Assembly (NCBI RefSeq): GCF_004362825.1
Contig: NZ_SNXZ01000003.1
Coordinates: 286,784 to 350,783 of the forward strand
Direction of reading: 5' to 3'
Origin: Labedaea rhizosphaerae
GTDB taxonomy: Bacteria > Actinomycetota > Actinomycetes > Mycobacteriales > Pseudonocardiaceae
Length of the DNA: 64,000 nucleotides
Positions 26,578 to 34,059 of this stretch are shown piece by piece (the first letter of the stretch is position 1; the number at the start of each line of letters is the position of its first letter). A program made the translations under genes and the position numbers. The notes under the pieces were generated by a model. It was not told where the DNA came from. It ran no database searches and saw nothing but the letters and a program-made list of their open reading frames with translations.

Positions 26578-27194
26578 TGCCGGTCGCCCCGGGTGACCAT
26601 CCCTGCCACGGTTCCCCCGCCGTTGTTGTGCACGGGCCCGAAGAAGTTGGCGCCGATGGTCCCCGAATTCTCGACTGAGATGGCTTGCCCGGTGTCGGTC
26701 GTCTCGTCCGGAGCCTCCCGGTCGACAAGCCCCGGGATGAGAGCCAACAGATCGGCCACGATCCGATCGATCGAGGCGTCGACCTCACGAGCGCGGTATG
26801 TCCTGTACTGCAGCAGAGCCAGCCGCGCCAGCGGCGCAGGCAGGTCCTCGGCCCGCAAAGGTTGGGCCGCTCGCTCGTCGATCACCGGGATGACGTGCAC
26901 GCCGTGCTGAAAAGCCAGCACGAGCTCCCTGTGAATCCAATCGTTGCCGTCGAAAATCTTCGGCTTGCCGTTGTCATCGGAGTCGGTCAGCCAGTCCGGC
27001 CCGATCACACACAACAGGACCGTGCTGCTCCAGACACCCTTGTCCAGCACTTCCGCGAACTCCGCCCCTGCAGGGATCGCGTTGTGGTCCAGGAAGACGT
27101 GCTCATCGCCGAATCGAGCACGCAGCTTCTGATCCAGGATCGTTGCAAGGTGGTGACCATCGCCGGTGCGGTAGTTGATGAAGATTTCGGGCAT
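26574..27194 (-). CDS. TIR-domain protein, probable NADase effector (first gene of TIR operon)
   Basis: 206 residues. Residues 3-150 are a TIR domain: IFINYRTGDG (strand A and box 1), FGDEHVFLDHNAIPAG, VLLCVIGPDWL, and DWIHRELVLAFQHGVHVIPV with the putative catalytic Glu90. Many bacterial TIR domains split NAD+ or make cyclic-ADP-ribose signals. The tail (171-200) is Gly/Asn/Val-rich (SVENSGTIGANFFGPVHNN), resembling short amyloid or effector-association motifs seen in actinobacterial signalling proteins; that is inference. ATG at 27194 follows GGAAGGGG. A related 62-base repeat lies 45 bases upstream. Confidence 0.9.
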   Translation of the reverse strand: MPEIFINYRTGDGHHLATILDQKLRARFGDEHVFLDHNAIPAGAEFAEVLDKGVWSSTVLLCVIGPDWLTDSDDNGKPKIFDGNDWIHRELVLAFQHGVHVIPVIDERAAQPLRAEDLPAPLARLALLQYRTYRAREVDASIDRIVADLLALIPGLVDREAPDETTDTGQAISVENSGTIGANFFGPVHNNGGGTVAGMVTRGDRQ

Positions 27195-27238
27195 GCCGAG
27201 CGGGCCCCTTCCGGCGGCGACGAGGTTTGATCTCCCCC

Positions 27239-27300
27239 AGTGAACACCTCGGCGGCGGCTCTCAGGCGCTTTGTCCTGCTTCTGACCCGATGGTGACCAG
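27239..27300. repeat. 62-base imperfect direct repeat, right copy flanking TIR operon
   Basis: Partner of 23378-23439: shared start AGTGAACACC, shared internal GCTTCTGACC at offset 40, shared end TGACCAG, 39 of 62 identities without gaps by my count and more if gaps are allowed in the middle. It lies between the TIR start and the end of the XRE-ImmA gene, where the TIR promoter must also be. Confidence 0.7.
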
Positions 27301-27327
27301 ATTTGATCACCGGTGTCCGTTCTGGAT

Positions 27328-28401
27328 TTACGCCGCGGGTGTGCGGGCGACGATCGTGCGGAAGAGGCGCAGGGGGGCCTGGCACTGCGTGGCCAGGTCG
27401 AGTTCGTCCACGTTGGCCTCGTCGTGCAGGAGGCGGACGGCGGTCGGCAGCAGCGACGGGCCTTCGAGCAGGGGCATCGGGCCGGGCTCGCGGCGGCGCC
27501 ACCCGCGGTTGGACACGGTCGTCATCGCGTTGCGGTAGGTGACGTCGCTCATCACCTTCAGGGTGCGTGCGCGGTAGAGCAGCGCCTGCAGGCTCACGTT
27601 CCAGTGCTGCTTCAACTCGCCGAACCGCTTCCAGTCGGCCTTGGCGGGCAACTGGTCGGCGATCGCGTCGGCGGGCATCAGGAACTCCGCGGCGAACCGG
27701 TGGGCCTGGTCCTCCACCGCCTTCCCGCCCGGCTCCGCATCGCCGTGCATCACCAGGTGGCCGAGTTCGTGCGCCACGTCGAAGCGCTGGCGGTAGTAGT
27801 CGTCCTTCAACGGGTTCAGCACGATGACCGGCCGGTCGGCGGTGTCGAAGGAGTACGCGTCCACTGTGGCGCTGCCGGGCGGGCTGAACACCACCAGCAC
27901 GCCGTGGTTCTCGGCCAGCCGCACCAGGTGGCCGACCGGCCCGGCCGGCAGACCCCAGTGCGCACGCAACATCGCGGCCGCCTCCTCGGGACCGCAGCCG
28001 GCGGCGTCGATAGCGACCGGGTGCGCGGGCAGGTCCCGCGCCGGGAACTCGACGTGCCGCTCGATGGCGCTCGCCACGTCGATGGCGAGGTGGCCGTAGG
28101 CGCTCGCCTGGTCGCGGGCGACCTGGCTGGTGGAACGCAACGACCGGAAGTGCGGTTGGGCCAGGCGCACGGCCTCACGGCGCACCAGGAAGAACTCCGG
28201 CTCGACCTCCAGGGCCAGGGCGAGCGCGCCAACCGTTGCGGCGCTTGGGTTCTTGACGCCGTTCTCGTACCCGGCGATCGCCGTCGGCGTCTTGCCGACG
28301 GCGGTCGCCAGGGCGTTCTTGCGCAGCCCGGCCAGCTGCCGGGCCAGCGTGAGCCTGCCGCCGTCGAAGAACGTGGCCGCATCGCCCAACCGGTCGCTCA
28401 T
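27328..28401 (-). CDS. XRE-family regulator fused to ImmA/IrrE-type metallopeptidase
   Basis: 357 residues. The N-terminal HTH (about 15-70: LTLARQLAGLRKNALATAVG, TPTAIAGYENGVKNPS, LALALEVEPEFF) is a Cro/CI type. The C-terminal half has the zinc motif His211-ELGH215 in RFDVAHELGHLVMHG and EDQAHRFAAEFLMP, the third-ligand helix of ImmA/IrrE peptidases. Such fusions cleave or antagonise repressors under stress, or act as antitoxins. The ATG at 28401 overlaps the preceding gene by ATGA, so the two are translated as a pair; that suggests a regulator-plus-target or toxin-antitoxin arrangement. Confidence 0.92.
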   Translation of the reverse strand: MSDRLGDAATFFDGGRLTLARQLAGLRKNALATAVGKTPTAIAGYENGVKNPSAATVGALALALEVEPEFFLVRREAVRLAQPHFRSLRSTSQVARDQASAYGHLAIDVASAIERHVEFPARDLPAHPVAIDAAGCGPEEAAAMLRAHWGLPAGPVGHLVRLAENHGVLVVFSPPGSATVDAYSFDTADRPVIVLNPLKDDYYRQRFDVAHELGHLVMHGDAEPGGKAVEDQAHRFAAEFLMPADAIADQLPAKADWKRFGELKQHWNVSLQALLYRARTLKVMSDVTYRNAMTTVSNRGWRRREPGPMPLLEGPSLLPTAVRLLHDEANVDELDLATQCQAPLRLFRTIVARTPAA

Positions 28402-29189
28402 GTGTCACCAATAGCACGCGGTGCTTCGCCGCGCTGCGCTGGGATCCGCATCCGGACGGTCTCGTTGACCGTGTCGCTGTCGGCCGCGCGCTGGACGTCC
28501 ACAGTGGACTGCGGCGCGATCGCCGTGTCGGACAAGGAAAGCAGGTCGACCTTCCACGCCCAGGCCGGGCCGTGGTCGTCATTGGACCGCGCGCGGCCGA
28601 GGTAGAGCTGGGTCGCGCCGTTGTCCGGGTCCATGGCGTGCGCGAGCACGATCGTGTTGCGCAGCAGGCGCTGGTCCTCGGTCAGCGACTCGGCCGGCGG
28701 CAGCAGCTCCATGAGCTTGAACAGCCCGATCTCGTCGTCCAGGTGGGGCTGGCGGGCCACCCGGTCCTTGGTCTCGCTGCGGTGCGACCAGACGATCTCG
28801 TCGACCCGGCCGTACTCGCACGACACCATCAACCAGCGCACGTCGCCGAAGCGCCAGCCCGGCGAGCCGTTGAGGTCGCTGCGCTCGACGACACCTGGCC
28901 GCAGCAACGGCATGCTGCGGAAGTCCTCGTCCCGCATGCCCGCGGCCAGCACGTCGCGGCCGACGCCGTCGGCGCCGGGCGGGACCGCGTAGGCCTGGCA
29001 CTGGAACACCCGATCCTGCCGGTTGACCAGGTACTTGTGCGCGGTGAGCCCGACCCATTGCTGGTCGAGCCCGCCCTCGGGGTTGAAGTCCTGCCAGAGC
29101 TGGCCGTGCGCGGACCGGTGGGCCCACCGGATCGCGGCCAGCACCCCGGCGTCGGCAAGGTCGTCGATGACGCGCTCACGCTCACCCAT
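28398..29189 (-). CDS. Hypothetical protein coupled to XRE-ImmA gene
   Basis: 263 residues, soluble, no signal peptide, no motif I recognise. It has an acidic, Trp-rich N-terminal half (AIRWAHRSAHGQLWQDFNPEGG, HKYLVNRQDRVFQCQAYAV) and a middle segment WRFGDVRWLMVSCEYGRVDEIVWSHRSET (about 120-150) suggesting mixed alpha/beta fold. ATG at 29189; the stop overlaps the XRE-ImmA start by four bases. It follows a TetR gene by 20 bases and could share its transcript. Given the partner, it may be the substrate or toxin half of a two-gene stress module; unproven. Confidence 0.8.
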   Translation of the reverse strand: MGERERVIDDLADAGVLAAIRWAHRSAHGQLWQDFNPEGGLDQQWVGLTAHKYLVNRQDRVFQCQAYAVPPGADGVGRDVLAAGMRDEDFRSMPLLRPGVVERSDLNGSPGWRFGDVRWLMVSCEYGRVDEIVWSHRSETKDRVARQPHLDDEIGLFKLMELLPPAESLTEDQRLLRNTIVLAHAMDPDNGATQLYLGRARSNDDHGPAWAWKVDLLSLSDTAIAPQSTVDVQRAADSDTVNETVRMRIPAQRGEAPRAIGDT

Positions 29190-29209
29190 GCTTGAAAAGA
29201 TACCCGGGA

Positions 29210-29803
29210 TCAGTAATCGATGCGTGGAACTGAACCGCGTGTCGCGAGACCGGTCAGCACGAGGTCGAGCCTGGCCGCCAGCGCGGCCCCGAGGTCGAAC
29301 GGCGGCGGGCCGTCGACCAGCCAGCGGGTGAGGGTGTCGAAGTAGACCGCGGTGACGACCTCGGCGGCGGCCCGCGCGTCCAGGTCCGCGGCGAACTCGC
29401 CGTCCTCGATCCCCCGCTCGACCGCCGCGACCACGGCGTCGGCCACCGGCCACTGGTAGACGCGTGCTTCGTCGGCGCGCGGGCCGATGTGCAGGGCGCG
29501 GGTCAGTTCGCGTTCGTCCTCGTTCATGCGGGCGAACGCGGCGAAGAAGCGGTGCAGGTTCGCGGCGGCCGGGCCGTCCAGCCGCGCCTGCTCGGCGATC
29601 CGGTCGCGGCGACTCGCGCCCCACGCCAGGACGAAGTCGCGTTTGTGCGGGTAGTGGTTGAGCACGGTCTGGCGCGCGACGTCGGCCCGCTCGGCGATGT
29701 CGGTGATCGTGGTGGCCTCGTAGCCGCGTTCGGCGAACAGCGCCAGCGCGGCCTCGAGCAGGCGGGTGCGCATGCGTTCCCGGTTGGCTTCGCGCCGTCC
29801 CAC
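29210..29803 (-). CDS. TetR-family transcriptional regulator
   Basis: 197 residues. The N-terminal HTH is typical: LLEAALALFAERGYEATTITDIAERADVARQTVLNHYPHKRDFVL (residues 15-59). The C-terminal ligand domain is helical and variable. GTG at 29803 gives the usual short basic lead-in (GRREANRERMRTR). It is divergent from an SDR oxidoreductase gene, with an inverted repeat (29815-29841) between them, so it most likely represses that gene and itself. Confidence 0.9.
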   Translation of the reverse strand: MGRREANRERMRTRLLEAALALFAERGYEATTITDIAERADVARQTVLNHYPHKRDFVLAWGASRRDRIAEQARLDGPAAANLHRFFAAFARMNEDERELTRALHIGPRADEARVYQWPVADAVVAAVERGIEDGEFAADLDARAAAEVVTAVYFDTLTRWLVDGPPPFDLGAALAARLDLVLTGLATRGSVPRIDY

Positions 29804-29814
29804 GATCGTCCTCG

Positions 29815-29841
29815 CAAACTTTAGGCTGCGTGCTAAGTTTG
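29815..29841. promoter_or_regulatory. Candidate TetR operator between tetR and SDR genes
   Basis: CAAACTT and AAGTTTG are perfect complements around 13 bases (TAGGCTGCGTGCT). The site abuts the TetR start and lies 34 bases before the SDR start, in AT-richer sequence that should contain both promoters. Confidence 0.55.
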
Positions 29842-29875
29842 GTCTGTAACCCAATCTTACTCGGCGGGGTGGAGC

Positions 29876-30634
29876 ATGCAGATCGACATCAAGGACAAGG
29901 TCATCGTGGTCACCGGCGCCGCCCGCGGGATCGGTCGCGCCCTCGCTCTCGGCCTGGCCGCCGAGGGCGCGCGGATGGGCGTGCTGGCGCGGTCGCCGGA
30001 GAAGGCGCAGGCCACGGTCGACGAGATCCGGGCCGACGGCGGCGAGGCGATCCCGCTGGTCGCCGACGTGTCGTCCGAGGACGACGTCCGCGTCGCGGCA
30101 GCTGCCGTGGACGCCCACTGGGGCCAGGTCGACGGTCTGATCAACAACGCCGGGTGGATGCCGCACGGCCGCCCGACCAAGGTGCTCGACCTCGACACCG
30201 CCGACCTTCGCCGTGTCCTGGACACCAACCTGATCGGGTGCTTCCTCACCACGAAGCACTTCGCGCCGCTCATGATCCGCGGCGGGGGCGGGCGGATCAT
30301 CTACATGAGCAGCATCGGCGGCGTGCTGGACGCGGCGCGGGCGGGCAGCGGGCCGTACGGCGCCTCGAAGGCGGGTGTGAACATCCTCAACGCCGCCGTG
30401 CACCACGAACTGGGCAACCAGGGCATCCGCACGACGGCCATCGCGCCCGGCCTGACCGACACCCCGGGCATGCGCGACGGGATGACCGAGGAACACCTGG
30501 CCCGCGTCGCGGGCAACTACCCGGGCGGTCGCGTCGGCCGGCCCGAGGACGTCGTGCCGTTCGCGGCGTTCCTGTGCAGCACGGCCGCCGACCACCTGTC
30601 CGGCACGGTGCTCACGATCCGCCCGCTGACGTGA
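29876..30634 (+). CDS. Short-chain dehydrogenase/reductase
   Basis: 252 residues, classical SDR. NAD(P) motif TGAARGIGRALALG at residue 15, NNAG in LINNAGW, catalytic Ser in YMSSIGG, catalytic Tyr-Lys in GPYGASKAG, and the structural PG in AIAPGLTDTPGM. It oxidises or reduces an alcohol/ketone of unknown identity. ATG at 29876 follows GGGGTGGAG. Expression is presumably controlled by the divergent TetR regulator. Confidence 0.92.
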   Translation: MQIDIKDKVIVVTGAARGIGRALALGLAAEGARMGVLARSPEKAQATVDEIRADGGEAIPLVADVSSEDDVRVAAAAVDAHWGQVDGLINNAGWMPHGRPTKVLDLDTADLRRVLDTNLIGCFLTTKHFAPLMIRGGGGRIIYMSSIGGVLDAARAGSGPYGASKAGVNILNAAVHHELGNQGIRTTAIAPGLTDTPGMRDGMTEEHLARVAGNYPGGRVGRPEDVVPFAAFLCSTAADHLSGTVLTIRPLT

Positions 30635-30662
30635 CCGAAAGTGATCATGACATCCTTCGGTC

Positions 30663-31274
30663 GTGACCTACCCGCAGCAGGCACTCCCCCGTGAGTTCCG
30701 GATGGCCGGCGGCGGCTTCGGCCGGATCGCGGCTCCGTGGATCGCGGCGCTCGTGTTCTTCACGTTGATCATGCTGGTGCTCGGCTCGGTGGTCGGCGGG
30801 ATCGCGGGCGGCATCATCGCGGCGGTCGTCGGCGACGCGATCCTGCTCGGGATCCTCTACAGCAAGTACAACCGGCTCCGGCAGGGCACCGTCGTCCAGT
30901 TCTCCGAGCACGGCGTGCAGCTCTCCGACCACCTCGGCTTCCACATGAGCCTGCTCTGGCAGGACATCGACGCGATCGGGCCGGTCGCCACGCAGATGGG
31001 CGACCCGCGCTCGGTGGGGGTGCGCGGCGGCGCGCAGGTCTCGGTCGGCGCGGTCCACTCGCTCGGGCTCATCGGCTGGGGCCACCGGATCGTGCCGCCG
31101 AACGCACCGCGCTGGATGCGCGAGCTCCTCGCGACCGCGCCCCGCCACCCGGTCGACGGCCGCCAGCAGGTGGCCATCCCGCTGGGCGGCATCGACCCGA
31201 ACTGGACCCAGGGGCCGATGGGCCAATGGGTGCTGCTCTACCGCCCGGACCTGTTCGGGCGTCAGGCTTCCTGA
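30663..31274 (+). CDS. Hypothetical membrane protein with two N-terminal helices
   Basis: 203 residues. Two transmembrane helices (about 23-45 and 46-66: WIAALVFFTLIMLVLGSVVG and GGIIAAVVGDAILLGILY) are followed by a cytoplasmic domain of about 135 residues with a PH-like pattern (VQFSEHGVQLSDHLGFHMSL, LWQDIDAIGPV). That pattern suggests a membrane-anchored PH-like (bPH) domain, which is inference. GTG at 30663, 29 bases after the SDR stop. Its 3' end overlaps the convergent NTF2-like gene by 13 bases. Confidence 0.7.
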   Translation: MTYPQQALPREFRMAGGGFGRIAAPWIAALVFFTLIMLVLGSVVGGIAGGIIAAVVGDAILLGILYSKYNRLRQGTVVQFSEHGVQLSDHLGFHMSLLWQDIDAIGPVATQMGDPRSVGVRGGAQVSVGAVHSLGLIGWGHRIVPPNAPRWMRELLATAPRHPVDGRQQVAIPLGGIDPNWTQGPMGQWVLLYRPDLFGRQAS

Positions 31275-31678
31275 TCCGACGGCACGTAGTCGCCGTGGCG
31301 GTGGACGATCTTCCACTCGCCGTTCTCGCGGCGGTAGATGTGGGTGGCCCGCAGCGTGTACGTCGTTTCCTCGCCGTGCACGCGCACGGTCTTGTGCTCG
31401 AAGCCGATCGTGTAGGCGAGGTCGCCGTCCGCCTCGGCCGCCACGAGTTCGAAGCGGTAGTCGGTGAGGTCGGAGAAGCGGGAGGCGACCCAGCCGAAGG
31501 TCCGGTCGACGTCCGCCCAGCCGCTGCGCACCGGCACGGCCGCCCCGAAGAGGGTCACGGGGTCGTGCTTGGTCCAGAGCGCTCTGCGCACCTCGGCGTC
31601 GCCGTTGAGCATCGCGCGTTCGGCGACCTCCTGCCTGGGCAGCATGTCGGCGAGGAAGGCGTCGGTTTGTGAGGTCAT
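31262..31678 (-). CDS. NTF2-like (SnoaL-fold) protein
   Basis: 138 residues with the cone-shaped SnoaL/NTF2 fold pattern: an N-terminal helix ending ALWTKHDPVTLFG, GWADVDRTFGWVASRF, a strand set AEADGDLAYTIGFEHKTV, TYTLRATHIYRRENGEWKIVHRHGDYV (positions 106-132). Members of this fold are small enzymes or ligand binders; no catalytic assignment is possible. ATG at 31678 has GGAG eight bases upstream. It is divergent from a TetR gene with phased repeats between, so is probably its target. Confidence 0.85.
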   Translation of the reverse strand: MTSQTDAFLADMLPRQEVAERAMLNGDAEVRRALWTKHDPVTLFGAAVPVRSGWADVDRTFGWVASRFSDLTDYRFELVAAEADGDLAYTIGFEHKTVRVHGEETTYTLRATHIYRRENGEWKIVHRHGDYVPSDQEA

Positions 31679-31690
31679 GACACGCACTCC

Positions 31691-31726
31691 AATACAGTCG
31701 GCCTGCATTAAATACAGTTAGACTGT
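31691..31726. promoter_or_regulatory. Candidate TetR operators: phased AATACAGT repeats and ACAGT-TAG-ACTGT dyad
   Basis: AATACAGT occurs at 31691-31698 and 31711-31718, exactly 20 bases (two helical turns) apart. The second copy is part of the palindrome ACAGTTAGACTGT (31714-31726), which ends 5 bases before the rightward TetR start codon, leaving no room for a normal ribosome site; the TetR message may be leaderless. Confidence 0.6.
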
Positions 31727-31731
31727 GCTCG

Positions 31732-32367
31732 ATGAGTGACGCAGTCAAGAGGACTTACGACTCCAGCCGGCGGCGCGCGCAGGCCAGGCAGAACCAGCAG
31801 CGCATCCTGGCCGCCGCTACCCGGTTGTTCGCCGAGCGCGGCTACGGTCGGACCACCCTCGCTGACGTCGCCGACGCCGCCGGAGTGGCCGTCGAGACGA
31901 TCTACGCCACGTTCAAGAACAAGCCCACGCTGCTGCACCGCGCGTGGGACGTGGCCGTGGGCGGCGACGAGCAGGACGTGCCGTTGCTCGAGCGCCCGGA
32001 GTTGCGTGCCCTGTTCGCCGAGCCGGACCTCATCCGGCGGCTGGCAGGGTTCGCGGCCGTCAACACGGCGATCATGCGCCGCACCGCGGAACTGCACCTC
32101 GCCGTGCGCGGGGCAGCGAGCACCGACGAGGCCGCGGCGACCCTGCTCGCCGAGATCGACGACCAGCGCCTCGCCGCCATGACCGTCCACGCACGCGCGG
32201 CCAAGGCCACCGGTCAGCTCGCGGTGTCCGAACAGGACTGCCGCGACATCCTGTGGTCCACCACCGACGGGACGCTCTGGTACCGGCTGGTCCGCCAACG
32301 CGGCTGGACCGACGAGCGCTACGCCGGCTGGCTGAGCCAGCTGTGGGCCGCTCAGCTGGTCGCCTAG
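31732..32367 (+). CDS. TetR-family transcriptional regulator
   Basis: 211 residues. HTH: RILAAATRLFAERGYGRTTLADVADAAGVAVETIYATFKNKPTLL (residues 24-68). The remainder is the helical effector domain (AEPDLIRRLAGFAAVNTAIMRRTAE). ATG at 31732 lies only five bases from the end of the likely operator, so binding would block its own transcription. It likely regulates the divergent NTF2-like gene. Confidence 0.92.
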   Translation: MSDAVKRTYDSSRRRAQARQNQQRILAAATRLFAERGYGRTTLADVADAAGVAVETIYATFKNKPTLLHRAWDVAVGGDEQDVPLLERPELRALFAEPDLIRRLAGFAAVNTAIMRRTAELHLAVRGAASTDEAAATLLAEIDDQRLAAMTVHARAAKATGQLAVSEQDCRDILWSTTDGTLWYRLVRQRGWTDERYAGWLSQLWAAQLVA

Positions 32368-32418
32368 CTTGATCGTGATCACCGGCCGCGGGCACGCAGA
32401 CGTGCTCAACATCCGCCG

Positions 32419-32620
32419 CTACGGGCCCGGCTCACCCGGCGACCTGCCCTTGCCGGCTGTGATGGGCAGCTGCCACTTGGGCGGGCGAACGCCAAGATCT
32501 GATCTTGGAACTCGTACGTCAGAAGCCCAGAAATCCCTGGCCTCGAGGGCGGCTTTGCGTTGGCCACCCAGAAGCCGGGCCACACCGTAGGCGAGCTCAG
32601 CGGCCGTCGCGGACGATCAC
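32419..32620 (-). pseudogene. Decayed PIN-domain (VapC/FitB-type) toxin remnant
   Basis: Directly after the antitoxin, GTG at 32620 overlaps its stop (GTGA) and starts V-I-V-R-D, matching the usual PIN start (V/M)IVLD. That frame ends after seven codons. In a shifted frame the sequence continues ATAAELAYGVARLLGGQRK, then AALEA, the second PIN block (normally about 45 residues further on), then loses similarity and stops at 32419. So the gene has an internal deletion plus frameshift and lost its C-terminal acidic residues; it cannot make an active RNase. Confidence 0.7.
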
Positions 32621-32862
32621 TCAGGGAACTCCACCGCTCGAGCCTGTTCCACTCGCTGGGGCGGGTCGAACGATCCGTCTTCCCCATCCGCGAACCGCTG
32701 CCGCGTCCTCGACCCCATGCCCAGGCCGGAGGTCGGCTTGGTCAGCACAGAGGTGAGGATCGCGCGCGCCTCGGCCTCCATCGAGCGACCATGCGCCGCG
32801 GCCCGGGCCCTGAGCTTGGCCGTCAAACCTTCGTCGAAGTCGCGAATCGTCAAAATCGCCAC
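32617..32862 (-). CDS. Ribbon-helix-helix antitoxin (FitA/VapB-like), orphan
   Basis: 81 residues. The N-terminal Arc/MetJ-type RHH is plain: MAILTIRDFDEGLTAKLRAR (strand and first helix), AAAHGRSMEAEARAILTSVL (second helix), the standard FitA/VapB antitoxin start. The C-terminal 35 residues would wrap the toxin. GTG at 32862 follows GGTGAAG. A short dyad ACTGCAGT upstream may be the autoregulatory site. The cognate PIN toxin next door is broken, so this antitoxin is an orphan that may still neutralise another toxin or be decaying. Confidence 0.85.
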   Translation of the reverse strand: MAILTIRDFDEGLTAKLRARAAAHGRSMEAEARAILTSVLTKPTSGLGMGSRTRQRFADGEDGSFDPPQRVEQARAVEFPE

Positions 32863-32910
32863 GCTTCACCCCGGCGCTGTCACTGCAGTCAATGCTGGCA
32901 CGAGGGAGGG

Positions 32911-34014
32911 TCAGCCTTCGGCGGCGAGCTGACCGCAGGCGGCGGCGATCTCCTGGCCACGCGTGTCGCGCACGGTGCAGGACACGCCCGCTTCGTTGAC
33001 CCGGCGGACGAACTCGCGCTCGACAGGCTTCGGCGACGCGTCCCACTTGCTGCCCGGCGTCGGGTTGAGCGGGATGACGTTCACGTGCGCGAGCTGGTTC
33101 AAGTGCTTGCGCAGCAACGAACCCAGCAGATCGGCGCGCCACGGCTGATCGTTGATGTCCCGGATCAGCGCGTACTCGATCGATACCCGCCGGCCGGTCT
33201 TGTCCGCGTAGTAGCGCGCGGCGCGAAGCACCTCGTCCACCGGCCAGCGGTTGTTCACCGGCACCAGGGTGTCGCGCAGCTCGTCGTCCGGGGTGTGCAG
33301 GGACACGGCCAGCCGGACCTGCAGGTTCTCGTCGGCCAGCTTGCGGATGGCCGGCGCGAGCCCGACCGTCGACACCGTGACCGAGCGCTGCGAGATGCCG
33401 AGGCCGCCCGGCGCCGGGTCGCAGATGCGGTGCACGGCCGCGAGAACGCGCTTGTAGTTGGCGAGCGGTTCGCCCATGCCCATGAACACGATGTTGGAGA
33501 GGCGTCCGGGCTCGCCCACCTCGCCGTCGCGCATGGCGGCGGCCGCGGCGCGGACCTGGTCGACGATCTCCGCGGTCGACAGGTTGCGGGTCAGCCCGCC
33601 CTGACCGGTCGCGCAGAACGGGCACGCCATGCCGCAGCCCGCCTGGCTGGACACGCACAGCGTGGTCCGGTCCGGGTACCGCATGAGCACGCTCTCCAGC
33701 AGCGTGCCGTCGTGCGCGCGCCAGAGCGTCTTGCGTGTGGTCCCGTCGTCGCACTGGATGTGCCGGACCACGGTCAGCAGGGTCGGCAGCAGCTCGGCGC
33801 CGAGCCGGTCGCGCGCGGCGGCCGGCAGGTCGGTCATCGACCCGGCGTCGGCGGACAGCTTGCCGAAGTAGTGGGTGGAGAGCTGGTTGGCCCGGAAGGG
33901 CTTCTCCCCCAGCTCAGCGACCACGTCGCGGCGCTCGTCGATGGAGAGGTCGGCGAGGTGCCGCGGCGGCAGGCCACGGCGAGGAGCATCGAAGACAAGG
34001 GGGAGGGCAGTCAT
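32911..34014 (-). CDS. rlmN: Dual-specificity 23S rRNA/tRNA m2A methyltransferase
   Basis: A 367-residue radical-SAM enzyme methylating C2 of A2503 in 23S rRNA and A37 in some tRNAs. The cluster-binding CGMACPFC, preceded by SSQAG, is diagnostic; the catalytic methyl-bearing cysteine is expected in the C-terminal [12 protein letters not shown] segment. [11 protein letters not shown] and [12 protein letters not shown] are further family blocks. ATG at 34014 gives the same start as the M. tuberculosis protein; ATG 34038 is an in-frame alternative. It is a conserved backbone gene (precedes cdsA in mycobacteria) with accessory DNA on both sides here. Confidence 0.96.
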   Translation of the reverse strand: MTALPLVFDAPRRGLPPRHLADLSIDERRDVVAELGEKPFRANQLSTHYFGKLSADAGSMTDLPAAARDRLGAELLPTLLTVVRHIQCDDGTTRKTLWRAHDGTLLESVLMRYPDRTTLCVSSQAGCGMACPFCATGQGGLTRNLSTAEIVDQVRAAAAAMRDGEVGEPGRLSNIVFMGMGEPLANYKRVLAAVHRICDPAPGGLGISQRSVTVSTVGLAPAIRKLADENLQVRLAVSLHTPDDELRDTLVPVNNRWPVDEVLRAARYYADKTGRRVSIEYALIRDINDQPWRADLLGSLLRKHLNQLAHVNVIPLNPTPGSKWDASPKPVEREFVRRVNEAGVSCTVRDTRGQEIAAACGQLAAEG

Positions 34015-34059
34015 AACCCGTTCATTGTCCCACGACATGAGTTGAGTCTCAGACGTTGC

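Noticed and set aside
23378-27300. TIR operon as an insertion sequence or prophage fragment
   Set aside because: No transposase, integrase or terminal inverted repeats; the flanking sequences are direct and imperfect.
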